A stretch of DNA of 64,000 nucleotides from Gammaproteobacteria bacterium LSUCC0096 (GTDB lineage: Bacteria; Pseudomonadota; Gammaproteobacteria; Pseudomonadales; Litorivicinaceae), in the NCBI GenBank assembly GCA_008087055.1, contig VIEA01000001.1, forward strand, positions 781,346-845,345, read 5' to 3'. Numbering within the stretch: position 1 is the first letter of the stretch; each line of letters starts with the position of its first letter. A program made the translations under genes and the position numbers. The notes beneath the pieces are model-generated. The model ran no database searches. It saw only the letters and a program-made list of their open reading frames with translations, and had not been told where the DNA came from. Shown here in pieces: positions 54,430 to 63,316 of the stretch.

Positions 54430-55173
54430 TTAAGGGTGAGGGTGGTAAGTGAGTCCTTTCCGCCATAGCGCGAAAGCTTCTCGGTAAATGCCACCAAGTA
54501 CAAGAAATGTTTGCGGCCAAATTCCTAGAAATAAAGGTTTCAATGACCTCCCATCGTAGGGTTTCAGGTCAAGCGTGATGCCCGCCTCAAACATAATGTC
54601 AGTATCACCGTCGTTCTGGAGCCCCAAATAGATTGAGGTTTGCGAGCTCTCAGGCCACTGAACCCTCGTAACATAGCGTTGCGTTGTTGGATTGAATGGC
54701 GAGACATGAAATGTCTTGTCGAACCAGTAATCTTGGCCTGAGGCAACGTGCTCATAGGGAATAATGTATCGGTGAACTTCGTTCCATGGCGTATTGGATA
54801 CTTCATAAATCAACGCAGATGGTGAGCCATCGCCTTGATGCAAAAAATAGACTGACAACGGATTAAATCCGACACCAAAACAATGCGGATTTGTGAGCAA
54901 CTTAACTGGGCCTGAGACATCCGTGTCGTAAATCTGTCTCACTCGAGCTCGTGCTGCCTCGCCACTTGGGCAAAGCTGATCGCAGAGATGGCGTTTGGTC
55001 TTAAAACTCAAAATTCCAGAGCGGTTGATTCGAAGTAAGGTGCCTTTAAAGTCGTCGAGTCGATCAAGATCCAAATAAAGCATTGCAGATCGGTATTTGA
55101 ATCGATGTTCTTTAGGTTTCAGTCGTGCGTGCCATGTGGTGCCACGGCCGGACGCGTGCACTATTTCTGTCAT
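54430..55173 (-). CDS. DUF1365 family protein
   Basis: The 247-residue protein has the DUF1365 hallmarks HRFKYRSAMLYLDLD, NPHCFGVGFNPLSVYF and the segment EVSNTPWNEVHRY. DUF1365 proteins are nearly always next to a Cfa-like methyltransferase and a flavin amine oxidase, as here, and are thought to help in the same lipid reaction; the biochemistry is unsettled. It is third in the operon: the upstream oxidase stop is 1 base away and the Cfa start is 8 bases further on. Confidence 0.9.
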   Translation of the reverse strand: MTEIVHASGRGTTWHARLKPKEHRFKYRSAMLYLDLDRLDDFKGTLLRINRSGILSFKTKRHLCDQLCPSGEAARARVRQIYDTDVSGPVKLLTNPHCFGVGFNPLSVYFLHQGDGSPSALIYEVSNTPWNEVHRYIIPYEHVASGQDYWFDKTFHVSPFNPTTQRYVTRVQWPESSQTSIYLGLQNDGDTDIMFEAGITLDLKPYDGRSLKPLFLGIWPQTFLVLGGIYREAFALWRKGLTYHPHP

Positions 55174-55174
55174 A

Positions 55175-56455
55175 TCAGGCCTGGATTCCCAAAGTCAATT
55201 TGATAGCGTCAGCTGCTTTCTCACCAGATACGACTCCATCCTCATGAAAGCCATTACGGCACCACGCCCCAGCAACAGTAATTCTCGATCCTGCATTCAT
55301 CGAGTCAATTTGAGCCTGGATCGCAAGTGACTCTGGTCCAAACTGAGGATGTGCATACGTCCATTGGCCAAGAATCGCCTCTGGTTTGATGTGTTTTGTG
55401 TTATTGAGTGTCACGAAAAATTGATGAGGCCCCTTAAGGTTTTGAAGCCGATTCATATCGTAAGTCACCACAGCGCCGACCCCGTCGGGTGTTTTTTGAA
55501 TCTGGTAATTCCAGCTTGCCCAAGCACGACTACTCTTTGGCATTTGAGAGCGATCCGTATGGAGGACGACCTCGTTGTCTGCATAGGGTATGCCTCTGAG
55601 CAGAGTTTTGAGCGCTGTTTCTGAATGGTCAAGCAACCCCAAAGATTGGTCACTGTGCGATGCAAGCACAACAGCATCGAAAGACTCTTTGCCCTTATTC
55701 GTAATGACTTCAACGCCTTGTGAGGTTTGTCGGACCGAAGTGACTTCAGTTTTCAACCGTATCCGCTCGCTGAATCCTGCAGTAAGTGGAGCAATGTAAC
55801 TTCGCGAGCCACCTGGGAGCGTATACCACTGTGGTCGATCAGTGACTGAGAGAAGCCCGTGGTTTTTAAAAAACCGAATGAAAAACAATGCAGGCATTTG
55901 GTTCACGTCATTCAGGTCTGATGACCATATTGCTGCCGCCATAGGAAGCAAATAATGCGAATGAAATAAGTCACATAGCGCTAGTTTTTCAAGATAACTC
56001 TGAAGCGTTACCGAGGCGTCAATTCGATGATTTTCCAAGTCATCGATCGCAGTTTTATTAAACTTTACGATATCTAACAGAAACCGATAATAGCTCGGTG
56101 ATAGCAGGCGACGACGTTGCGCAAACAATGTAGATAAGTTGTTACCTGCGTACTCGATACCAGTTGTCTCGGACATGACGCTAAAACTCATGTCTGTGTC
56201 TTGGTGTGTTAAGCCGAGCTCGCTCAATAAGTTCAAAAAACGCGGATAGGTCCATTCATTGAAAACAATGAACCCAGTATCGACCGCATATGTTTGATCA
56301 TCAAGGGTAACATCGACTGTATGGGTGTGGCCGCCAATCCAGTCGTTTTGTTCAAAGACTGTGATATCGACGTCCTTTTGGAGTCTGTATGCGGCTGTCA
56401 GGCCAGAGATACCAGAGCCGATAATGGCAACGCGTGGTTGAGTTTGGCTATTCAT
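55175..56455 (-). CDS. FAD-dependent amine oxidase-like protein of the Cfa/DUF1365 cluster
   Basis: The 426-residue flavoprotein has the N-terminal dinucleotide motif AIIGSGISGLTAAYRL, the second FAD segment NDWIGGHTHTVDV, and the C-terminal VAGAWCRNGFHEDGVVSG. This is the NAD/FAD-binding partner usually found with DUF1365 and Cfa-like proteins; its substrate is probably a modified acyl chain (inference). Its ATG overlaps the phrB stop by 4 bases (ATGA). No signal peptide. Confidence 0.88.
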   Translation of the reverse strand: MNSQTQPRVAIIGSGISGLTAAYRLQKDVDITVFEQNDWIGGHTHTVDVTLDDQTYAVDTGFIVFNEWTYPRFLNLLSELGLTHQDTDMSFSVMSETTGIEYAGNNLSTLFAQRRRLLSPSYYRFLLDIVKFNKTAIDDLENHRIDASVTLQSYLEKLALCDLFHSHYLLPMAAAIWSSDLNDVNQMPALFFIRFFKNHGLLSVTDRPQWYTLPGGSRSYIAPLTAGFSERIRLKTEVTSVRQTSQGVEVITNKGKESFDAVVLASHSDQSLGLLDHSETALKTLLRGIPYADNEVVLHTDRSQMPKSSRAWASWNYQIQKTPDGVGAVVTYDMNRLQNLKGPHQFFVTLNNTKHIKPEAILGQWTYAHPQFGPESLAIQAQIDSMNAGSRITVAGAWCRNGFHEDGVVSGEKAADAIKLTLGIQA

Positions 56456-57855
56456 GCTTTGAGGTCCTTAAACGCATCAATCGCGCGTTGCCGTGATGAC
56501 TTGAGATCGACTATTGGTTCGACATATCCACCAGGAACTGATGCAAGCCACGGCGAATGGCGCTTTGCCTTTGGTAGGTCTGCGAGCTCAGGGATGTAAT
56601 GACAGATGTAAGCACCTTCGGAATCATAGGTCTCACCTTGGCTGACCGGATTAAAAACACGGAAGTAGGGCGCTGCATCAGTGCCGGTCGACGCACTCCA
56701 TTGCCAACCACCGTTATTCGCCCCTAGATCGGAATCAACGAGATATCGCATGAAGTGCGCTTCACCAATTCGCCAGTCGCACAATAAATTTTTGGTCAGA
56801 AACTGTGCCACGATCATTCGAACGCGATTATGCATCCAGCCAGTCGCTTTCAGCTCTCGCATGCCTGCATCAACAATAGGGATTCCTGTGAGTCCATTTT
56901 TCCACGCGTCTATCTCAGCGGTGTTGTTCCGCCACTGTAGAGTCTCCGTTTCAGGACGGAATGCCTTGTTTTTCGAGAGTCTCGGGAACCCAACCAGCAG
57001 GTGTTGATAAAAATCACGCCAAATCAGCTCGTTGATCCAAGAAAAAGCGTCTTCAGGGAAATCCCAGATCGGGCGGTTCATTACATCCTCAGCAGCTTTG
57101 ATGCATTGTCTAGGAGAGAGCAAGCCTCTCGCTAGAGCTGCCGATAGGCGACTTGTTCCTTGAATTGCTGGCTGGTTACGTGCGGCGTCATACCGCGTGA
57201 GCTTTGATTCAGTAAAGACGTCTAGATCATTGAGTGCCTGACGCTCATTTGTTGCAAACGCAGTCAGATCGGATTCAGGCGAGTCTGCCAAGCTTGTCCA
57301 AGACAATGGCGTTGTTTTAGGCCTCTTTGATCCCGGAAGTTGATACGGCGCACGACTACTCTCTCGATACACAGAGAGCCATCTTTTCTTAAACGGGCTA
57401 AAAACGGAATAGTAGCGGTTGTCACCAGTTAGCACGGTACTAGGCTGTAAGACCACGCGGTCCACAAAGCTATGAACATTAACGTGAGTGAGCTCAGTCG
57501 TGATCTTGTAATCCCGCATGCGTTCATTCCACTGATATTCCTGATTGAAATACAGATCGGTCACTAGCTCCCGTTCGCAATAGTTACTGATCCATTGAAC
57601 TTGATGTGCGTAATCTGGAAGGTGGACAACTTGAAGTTGCAAGCCAAGTTCAGCTAACTCAAGTGCAAGACTTTTTAGAAGTTGCTCGGTGTAGTACAGA
57701 CGATTAGCGCCGTAGCCGAAGGATTCCCATTCGTCATCTGCTGTTAAAAAAATCGCAGTAATTTGAACTGCCGGGTCACAATTAAGTGCGGCACTGACGG
57801 CTGCGTTATCGCGAACACGCAGATCATCGCGAAACCAAACGAGACGATGTTGCAT
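56452..57855 (-). CDS. phrB: Deoxyribodipyrimidine photolyase
   Basis: Light-driven repair enzyme for cyclobutane pyrimidine dimers. From ATG 57855 (GAGGAG upstream) it has 467 residues. The N-terminal antenna domain has LVWFRDDLRVRDN. The FAD domain has ELIWRDFYQHLL, TGIPIVDAGMRELKATGWMHNR, the Trp-rich NNGGWQWSASTGTDAAPYFRVFNP and the closing HSPW segment. This is the class I type. It is first of the operon, so DNA photorepair and lipid modification are co-expressed. Its promoter lies in 57856-57990. Confidence 0.95.
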   Translation of the reverse strand: MQHRLVWFRDDLRVRDNAAVSAALNCDPAVQITAIFLTADDEWESFGYGANRLYYTEQLLKSLALELAELGLQLQVVHLPDYAHQVQWISNYCERELVTDLYFNQEYQWNERMRDYKITTELTHVNVHSFVDRVVLQPSTVLTGDNRYYSVFSPFKKRWLSVYRESSRAPYQLPGSKRPKTTPLSWTSLADSPESDLTAFATNERQALNDLDVFTESKLTRYDAARNQPAIQGTSRLSAALARGLLSPRQCIKAAEDVMNRPIWDFPEDAFSWINELIWRDFYQHLLVGFPRLSKNKAFRPETETLQWRNNTAEIDAWKNGLTGIPIVDAGMRELKATGWMHNRVRMIVAQFLTKNLLCDWRIGEAHFMRYLVDSDLGANNGGWQWSASTGTDAAPYFRVFNPVSQGETYDSEGAYICHYIPELADLPKAKRHSPWLASVPGGYVEPIVDLKSSRQRAIDAFKDLKA

Positions 57856-57906
57856 ACTTCTCCTCAATTGCATCTTGCAAAGAATGTTATGCCATCGTCC
57901 GAGTCG

Positions 57907-57916
57907 GCAATATTGC
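57907..57916. promoter_or_regulatory. Palindrome in the phrB / DUF4345 divergent promoter region
   Basis: GCAATATTGC is a 10-bp perfect palindrome 52 bases upstream of the phrB ATG. A second, spaced inverted repeat (TTGGCA at 57937-57942 and TGCCAA at 57957-57962) is also in this 135-base region. Both are candidate operator sites for a light- or stress-responsive regulator. No regulator gene is adjacent. Confidence 0.35.
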
Positions 57917-57990
57917 GTGAAGTTTCGCCTACGCGGTTGGCAAACGCAACGGACTCTGCCAATCTGTCCCCGGTCGATGAGGATAAATGT

Positions 57991-58413
57991 ATGTTCTTCG
58001 GACGGTTTTTAATCGCATTAAATTGCGTCACATTTATTGGTCTCGCGTTTTGGGCTCTCATAACGCCGGAGACACTATTAGGCGAGCTCGGTGTTATGGG
58101 ATCGTCTCGCGCAGCAATTATCGAACTCCAGGTGTTAATTGCCGGATCGTTTATTGCTTTTTGCGTGTTAACAGTAAGTGGCATGTTCGATCAAAAGAAA
58201 ACGAAGCGCTCACTGGTTGGTTTATTTGTAATTAACGCATCTTGGTTTTTGACCCGCTGCATTGCCTTGGCGGAGGGATTGTCAGAAGACAATTCAACTT
58301 ATCTCTATATGGGGTATGAGTTGGCCATGCTGATCTTTCTCCTAATAGCGCTTCGGGTGGTGACCGGCCCGAGAGGTCGGACGCTTTTTCGACAGGAAGA
58401 AGCGAGTTTTTAA
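57991..58413 (+). CDS. Small four-helix membrane protein, DUF4345-like
   Basis: From the ATG at 57991 (GAGG upstream) it has 140 residues with four hydrophobic stretches: FGRFLIALNCVTFIGLAFWAL, a second in IELQVLIAGSFIAFCVL, a third in VGLFVINASWFLTRCIALAEG and a fourth in YELAMLIFLLIALRVV. The G-x-x-G-x-x-E-L-x-V-L-I-x-G-x pattern and size fit DUF4345-type proteins of unknown role. The frame is open back to 57763 inside phrB, but that part is not hydrophobic and lacks a ribosome binding site. It is divergent from phrB, and its stop overlaps the flavoprotein gene by 4 bases (TTAA). Confidence 0.7.
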   Translation: MFFGRFLIALNCVTFIGLAFWALITPETLLGELGVMGSSRAAIIELQVLIAGSFIAFCVLTVSGMFDQKKTKRSLVGLFVINASWFLTRCIALAEGLSEDNSTYLYMGYELAMLIFLLIALRVVTGPRGRTLFRQEEASF

Positions 58414-59387
58414 ACTCTCTGTAGTCGTTGCGCGGCCTCAATCCCCGCTAAAAACGCGCCCTCAACTCGACCGCCAGCCAAGTAATCGCCAGCAATCCAT
58501 AGTCCGGAATCAATTTGATAGATGCCTTTTTGCGCTGTGAGCCTTGGATCAGTCGGGCGTGCGTATCGCCAGCGATGGGATACGACTGGATTCGACTGTA
58601 TGTTGAAGGTGTCATTGAGAAGCGCCGACATCTCTTGAGCCACCCATTTTGGGTCCGTTTCAAGATAAGTTGTCGTCCAGTCTGAAGTAGAGTGGATAAC
58701 CAAGAGATCTGAGTTCCGCCCCGACTTACTGTGTTCGACTGAAATAAAGTCAAACGCTGGATGATCACCGCCGAAGCATGCGTCGATCATCCCCCCGTCG
58801 TCAGTGACTAGTGGTTCACTGGCGCTAACAACCGTGGTCCAGGTTGGTGCCATTGTGAATTTTTGAGTGATTTCATCGATGTCAAAATCGACGAGCAAGT
58901 CGCTCATCTGATCGACTGGCGTTGTGATGAGAACTTGATCTGCCGTGTATCGATCACCTGCTGTTGTCGTCAGAATAAAGCGATCTCCATCTTTATTGAC
59001 GACAGCAATGCGTTTTTCAGTTTGAATCTCAACTGATTGCGCTAAAAATCGGCCTAGCGCATTCATATACGGCGTTCCGACGTAGCGTCTCTGTGTGTCT
59101 GGAGAGGCGACAGCCCTCGATTGCTGGAATGTTCCCATGCGAGGTGCCCATGGCTGAACTGCTCCAGCGTCCATAGCTAGAGCGATGGTTTCTTCAAAAC
59201 GAGGGTCGCGCACAGTGAAAAACTGCGCGCCGATATCGGCTCGAAGGTCGTTGAGACGCTTAGAAGCAAGACGACCTCCGGGGCCTCGACTCTTTTCAAA
59301 TATAATGTAATCCGTATCTGAGAGTTCGCGAGCAGCAGCTAAACCTGCAACGCCTGCCCCGATGATTGCAATTGGAGTGTGTGTCAT
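58410..59387 (-). CDS. Renalase-like FAD-dependent oxidoreductase
   Basis: The 325-residue flavoprotein has the N-terminal AIIGAGVAGLAAARELS and the FAD segment FEKSRGPGGRLASKR. RADIGAQFFTVRDPRF follows, and the C-terminal FAD motif is GLWIAGDYLAGGRVEGAFLAG. This is the renalase/amine oxidase type common in proteobacteria; substrate unknown. It is close to the photolyase cluster but convergent with the DUF4345-like gene, and is transcribed from the region shared with nfuA. Confidence 0.85.
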   Translation of the reverse strand: MTHTPIAIIGAGVAGLAAARELSDTDYIIFEKSRGPGGRLASKRLNDLRADIGAQFFTVRDPRFEETIALAMDAGAVQPWAPRMGTFQQSRAVASPDTQRRYVGTPYMNALGRFLAQSVEIQTEKRIAVVNKDGDRFILTTTAGDRYTADQVLITTPVDQMSDLLVDFDIDEITQKFTMAPTWTTVVSASEPLVTDDGGMIDACFGGDHPAFDFISVEHSKSGRNSDLLVIHSTSDWTTTYLETDPKWVAQEMSALLNDTFNIQSNPVVSHRWRYARPTDPRLTAQKGIYQIDSGLWIAGDYLAGGRVEGAFLAGIEAAQRLQRV

Positions 59388-59468
59388 GGAGTGGTCTTTT
59401 GATCCCAGTAGAAATTAGAATAGATGCCCCAATCAAGATATCAGGTTATTACAGGGCATTCTCAACAC

Positions 59469-60053
59469 ATGACAGACATTACAATCACAGAAAGCGCGCA
59501 AACCTATCTTAATGGTTTGTTGGAAAAGCAAAACGTCGACGGGATTGGGGTTCGTTTGTTCGTGTCTCAGCCCGGCACCATGTACGCGGAAACATGCTTG
59601 GCATACTGCCGTCCGGGTGAGGAAAAGCCTGAGGATGAGCGAGTTGATTGTGATGGGTTTACAGCTTATCTGGATCAGCCAAGTCTTCCTTACCTCGATG
59701 AGGCTGTCGTTGATTACGTCGCGGATAAGCTTGGCGGGCAGCTAACGATTAAAGCGCCGAAGGCCAAACAGCCAGCGGTTGCCTTTGATGGACCTGTTGA
59801 GCAACAGATCGTTGAGATTTTGACTGGTGAGGTGAACCCTGGTCTGGCTGCGCATGGTGGTGAGGTGCGATTGATTCGTCTGGAGGACGATATTGCAATT
59901 CTCCAGTTCGGAGGTGGTTGTCAGGGATGTAGCGCTGTCGATATGACGCTTAAGGATGGCGTTGAGAAGACATTGATGGATCGAATTCCTGAGCTGAAGG
60001 GTGTTCGTGACGTAACCGATCATAGCCAACGTGAAAATGCCTACTACAAATAA
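59469..60053 (+). CDS. nfuA: Fe-S biogenesis protein NfuA
   Basis: Scaffold/carrier of 4Fe-4S clusters. From ATG 59469 it has 194 residues: an A-type-like N-terminal domain ([18 protein letters not shown]) and the Nfu C-terminal domain with the cluster cysteines in [11 protein letters not shown], followed by [10 protein letters not shown]. The start at 59424 would add 15 residues that E. coli NfuA does not have. Likely clients here are SdhB, MoaA and DinG, though that is only a general inference. The end overlaps miaE. Confidence 0.95.
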   Translation: MTDITITESAQTYLNGLLEKQNVDGIGVRLFVSQPGTMYAETCLAYCRPGEEKPEDERVDCDGFTAYLDQPSLPYLDEAVVDYVADKLGGQLTIKAPKAKQPAVAFDGPVEQQIVEILTGEVNPGLAAHGGEVRLIRLEDDIAILQFGGGCQGCSAVDMTLKDGVEKTLMDRIPELKGVRDVTDHSQRENAYYK

Positions 60054-60684
60054 GATTGTTTCGAAGGTGGCGTCAATCGACGCCATCGTTGATGAGATTC
60101 GTAATTTTCTTAAAGTTCCCACTCCAGATGCTTGGGTAAGTCATGCCTTAGGAGACCTTGGGACTCTTCTGGTTGATCATGCCAACTGCGAGTACAAGGC
60201 GGCTGCCACTGGCATGAGTCTAATCACTAAATATCGGAATTTGCCCCGTTTGCAAAAGCTCATGGCGCGCTTGGTGCGCGAAGAAATGTTGCACTATGAG
60301 CAAGTTCTCATGTTTATGGATCGGATGGGGGTGGAATTTCGTCCGCTCAGTGCATCGCGCTACGCGAGAACACTCAGAGAATCTGTGCGGACCGATGAGG
60401 TTGGTCGCTTGGTTGATTTGCTGATCGTCGGTGCGATCGTTGAAGCGCGATCTTGTGAGCGATTCGCCGCACTATGGCCGCACTTACCAACTTCGCTTGG
60501 CCGGTATTACAAGTCATTGCTTCGCTCAGAAGGACGTCATTACCAGGACTATTTGGCTCTTGCCAGAGAGAATGATGAGGAGCGCGCTGTCAGTGAGCGA
60601 TTAGCACACTTTCTTCAGATTGATCAGCAGTTGATTCAGAGCCCGGATCAGGAGTTTCGCTTCCATTCAGGCGTTCCGATTTGA
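60037..60684 (+). CDS. miaE: tRNA-(ms2io6A)-hydroxylase MiaE
   Basis: Non-heme diiron monooxygenase that hydroxylates the isopentenyl group of ms2i6A37 in tRNA. The 215-residue four-helix bundle keeps the metal ligands in [30 protein letters not shown] and SEGRHYQDY. The start is ATG 60037, or GTG 60031; either overlaps nfuA and suggests coupling. The 3' end overlaps the convergent lpxH gene by 37 bases. Confidence 0.93.
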   Translation: MPTTNKIVSKVASIDAIVDEIRNFLKVPTPDAWVSHALGDLGTLLVDHANCEYKAAATGMSLITKYRNLPRLQKLMARLVREEMLHYEQVLMFMDRMGVEFRPLSASRYARTLRESVRTDEVGRLVDLLIVGAIVEARSCERFAALWPHLPTSLGRYYKSLLRSEGRHYQDYLALARENDEERAVSERLAHFLQIDQQLIQSPDQEFRFHSGVPI

Positions 60685-61406
60685 CGCGACCACTGCTCTG
60701 CAGTCGTGGATCCTTTGTCTGAGATGTGGGCTAAGCTCACAGTCTGTATAGAATCTGATGTATCTATAAAAACTCCGATCCCAGAGCTATTCCAGTCGGA
60801 TGTGACGGCGCGCAGTCCTGTTTTCGCTTGGTGGATAGCGGGGCGATGAGTATGTCCGTGAATCATAAGTGTTGCCCCAAAATTCCTCATCCAAAGATCG
60901 ATCTCTGAGTCGACTGCATCACCAATTGCTTCAGGGCGGTTGGCCTGTGATTCGCGAGACGCCTGTCGAAGTCCTTCAGCAATGGCCTGTCGCTCGGAAA
61001 GCGGTTTCTCGAGAAATTGTTTGATCCAAGCTGGCTGCCTAACTTCTTGTTTAAATGTTTGATACGCGTGGTCCAGTGTGCATAGTTCATCGCCGTGAAT
61101 GACGATGAACTCATCAGTTGCGTAACGATCTACTAAGCGGATCTTGAACTCATTAAGATACTGTTCACTGATCAAGAAGTCGCGATTGCCATGTATGAAT
61201 AACGCGTCATCGCTGTGACCGCCGCAGAATTCGAGAAATTCACGATCGATATCCGCTCCGCCATCGTCACCGACCCATGCCTCAAATACGTCACCAGCAA
61301 GGATTAGCTGATCGCATACGCAGTGGCTGAGTGCTTCCATCACTGCGCGGTAACGCGCAGGATCAGAAGGGTCGAGATGGAAATCGGAGACGACGAGTCG
61401 TCGCAT
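60648..61406 (-). CDS. lpxH: UDP-2,3-diacylglucosamine diphosphatase
   Basis: Lipid A pathway enzyme that makes lipid X at the inner membrane. From ATG 61406 it has 252 residues with the calcineurin-like metal motifs VSDFHLDPSDP, LAGDVFEAWVGDD, IHGNRDFLI, VIHGDEL and IHGHTHRPA. Its ATG overlaps the ppiB stop by one base (TGATG), and an in-frame TTG at 61409 is less likely. It implies a Gram-negative outer membrane with lipid A. Confidence 0.94.
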   Translation of the reverse strand: MRRLVVSDFHLDPSDPARYRAVMEALSHCVCDQLILAGDVFEAWVGDDGGADIDREFLEFCGGHSDDALFIHGNRDFLISEQYLNEFKIRLVDRYATDEFIVIHGDELCTLDHAYQTFKQEVRQPAWIKQFLEKPLSERQAIAEGLRQASRESQANRPEAIGDAVDSEIDLWMRNFGATLMIHGHTHRPAIHQAKTGLRAVTSDWNSSGIGVFIDTSDSIQTVSLAHISDKGSTTAEQWSRQIGTPEWKRNS

Positions 61407-61897
61407 CAAATGATAGACGCTTTGTTAATGATGACATCATCTCTCGGTACATCTGAGTGGCCAGCGCGATGCGTTGTGTCGACAGCTCGAATCGCATCAA
61501 CAACATCCATGCCGTCGTATACGCGAGCGAACACACAATAGCCAAACCCATCGGGAGTTTCAGACCGAAAGTTCAGGAAATCATTGTCAGTTACATTGAT
61601 GAAGAACTGCGCGGTCGCAGAGTGTGGATCCATCGTTCTCGCCATTGCGACCGTTCCACGATTATTCGCAAGCCCGTTTGACGCTTCGTTTGCAATCGGA
61701 TCACGCGTTTCTTTTTGAATCATCCCTGGCTCAAAACCGCCGCCTTGGATCATGAAACCGTCGATGACACGGTGAAAAATGGTTCCGTTGTAAAAGCCAT
61801 CCTCAACATATTGTTTAAAATTTGCAGTTGTTTCAGGCGCATCGGTCTCGAAAAGCTCTAAAGTGATGTTGCCGAGCGTTGTTTCAAATAGAATCAC
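61406..61897 (-). CDS. ppiB: Peptidyl-prolyl cis-trans isomerase B (cyclophilin)
   Basis: Cytoplasmic prolyl isomerase, 163 residues with no signal peptide. It has the cyclophilin segments YNGTIFHRVIDGFMIQGG, GTVAMARTMDPHSATAQFFIN with catalytic Arg and Phe-Phe residues, and GFGYCVFARVYDGMDVVD. GGAGGAAAACCCGTG lies upstream on the minus strand. It is transcribed with lpxH and divergent from cysS, with 60 bases between the starts. Confidence 0.95.
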   Translation of the reverse strand: MILFETTLGNITLELFETDAPETTANFKQYVEDGFYNGTIFHRVIDGFMIQGGGFEPGMIQKETRDPIANEASNGLANNRGTVAMARTMDPHSATAQFFINVTDNDFLNFRSETPDGFGYCVFARVYDGMDVVDAIRAVDTTHRAGHSDVPRDDVIINKASII

Positions 61898-61957
61898 GGG
61901 TTTTCCTCCTCATTACAGTAGACGGTACTATACCGGTTTCACCACAAGGAATAACGC

Positions 61958-63316
61958 GTGAGTTTGCAGATCTTTGACACCTTGGCCCGAGAAAAGCGCG
62001 AATTTCAGCCGATAGCAGCTGAAAAAATTGGCATGTATGTATGCGGGATGACTGTCTATGACCGCTGCCATCTTGGTCACGGGCGTGTCATGGTGGCATT
62101 TGATGCGATCGTGCGATATCTCCGCTTTCGTGGATTTGATGTGAATTACGTCCGAAATATCACAGATGTTGATGACAAAATTTTCGCCCGAGCCGCAGAG
62201 CGGGGAATCGATTTTTCTGAATTGACCGCTGAAATGATTGATGCCATGCATCAAGACGAAAAAAGATTGGGATGCCAATCCCCAAATGCAGAGCCTCGAG
62301 CGACATCTAATATCGAATCGATGCTCAAATTAATCGAAACGTTGATTTCAAAAGGCGCCGCATACCAAGGTGCATCTGGTGATGTCTATTTTAGAGTGAG
62401 TGCATTTTCCGATTACGGCAAACTGAATAATAGAAAGCTCGATGACATGATCGCAGGTGCTCGGGTTGCAGTGGCTGACGATAAAGAAAGTCCGGCGGAT
62501 TTCGTTCTGTGGAAATCCGCAAAGGAGGGCGAGGAGTCCTGGCCTTCACAATTTGGTCCCGGCAGGCCTGGCTGGCATATCGAATGTTCAGCTATGAGTA
62601 TGGATGCACTTGGCGAGACATTTGATATCCATGGCGGCGGCCCAGATCTCAAATTTCCGCATCATGAAAATGAAATAGCTCAATCTGAGGCTGCAACAGG
62701 ATGTAAGTTTGCACGCTATTGGATGCATGCCGGTGCCGTTCGCGTTAATGAAGAAAAAATGTCGAAGTCACTTGGGAACTTTGTAACGCTCGATACGCTG
62801 TTTAAAGAGTTTCATCCAGAAGTGATCCGTTTTTTCTTGCTGCAGAGTCATTATCGCAGTGCAATTTCGTTTTCAGACGACGCGCTAGTACAAGCAGAAG
62901 CGGCCTATGGCCGACTCGTTCAGGCATTGCCCAATGAGTTGTCTGCACCGAGCTCAGACGCAATTTTCGAATTTCAAACACTGATGGATGACGACTTTAA
63001 TACTCCGCGAGCGATTGCGTTATTGTTCGAGTTAGCCTCAGAGGGATCAGCGGAGTCTGCATCCAGTATCATGGCGATCGGCAAAGTACTTGGTCTGTTT
63101 ACGAGTGGAAAAGAGGCATTTTTTGAGCAACAGCAGGCATTGAAGGCTGAGAAGAGCGGTCTGAGCGATGCGGCAATTGATGCCTTGATCACCGCACGGG
63201 AGCAGGCGCGCAAAGATCGCGATTTCGGAACTGCGGATAAGATTCGAGATGACTTGGTTGCTCAGGGTGTTGTACTTGAGGATGGCGCTGGCGGAACATC
63301 GTGGCATCGCAAATAA
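61958..63316 (+). CDS. cysS: Cysteinyl-tRNA synthetase
   Basis: Charges tRNA-Cys. The 452-residue class I enzyme has a zinc cysteine in MYVCGMTVYDRCHLGH, which includes the HIGH-type motif HLGH. Further motifs are NVRNITDVDDKI-like text (NYVRNITDVDDK), the zinc ligands GWHIECSAMS and FPHHENEIAQSEA, and the KMSKS loop EEKMSKSLGNF. The GTG start at 61958 has AAGGA upstream. The end overlaps the start of the next gene by 16 bases. Confidence 0.97.
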   Translation: MSLQIFDTLAREKREFQPIAAEKIGMYVCGMTVYDRCHLGHGRVMVAFDAIVRYLRFRGFDVNYVRNITDVDDKIFARAAERGIDFSELTAEMIDAMHQDEKRLGCQSPNAEPRATSNIESMLKLIETLISKGAAYQGASGDVYFRVSAFSDYGKLNNRKLDDMIAGARVAVADDKESPADFVLWKSAKEGEESWPSQFGPGRPGWHIECSAMSMDALGETFDIHGGGPDLKFPHHENEIAQSEAATGCKFARYWMHAGAVRVNEEKMSKSLGNFVTLDTLFKEFHPEVIRFFLLQSHYRSAISFSDDALVQAEAAYGRLVQALPNELSAPSSDAIFEFQTLMDDDFNTPRAIALLFELASEGSAESASSIMAIGKVLGLFTSGKEAFFEQQQALKAEKSGLSDAAIDALITAREQARKDRDFGTADKIRDDLVAQGVVLEDGAGGTSWHRK

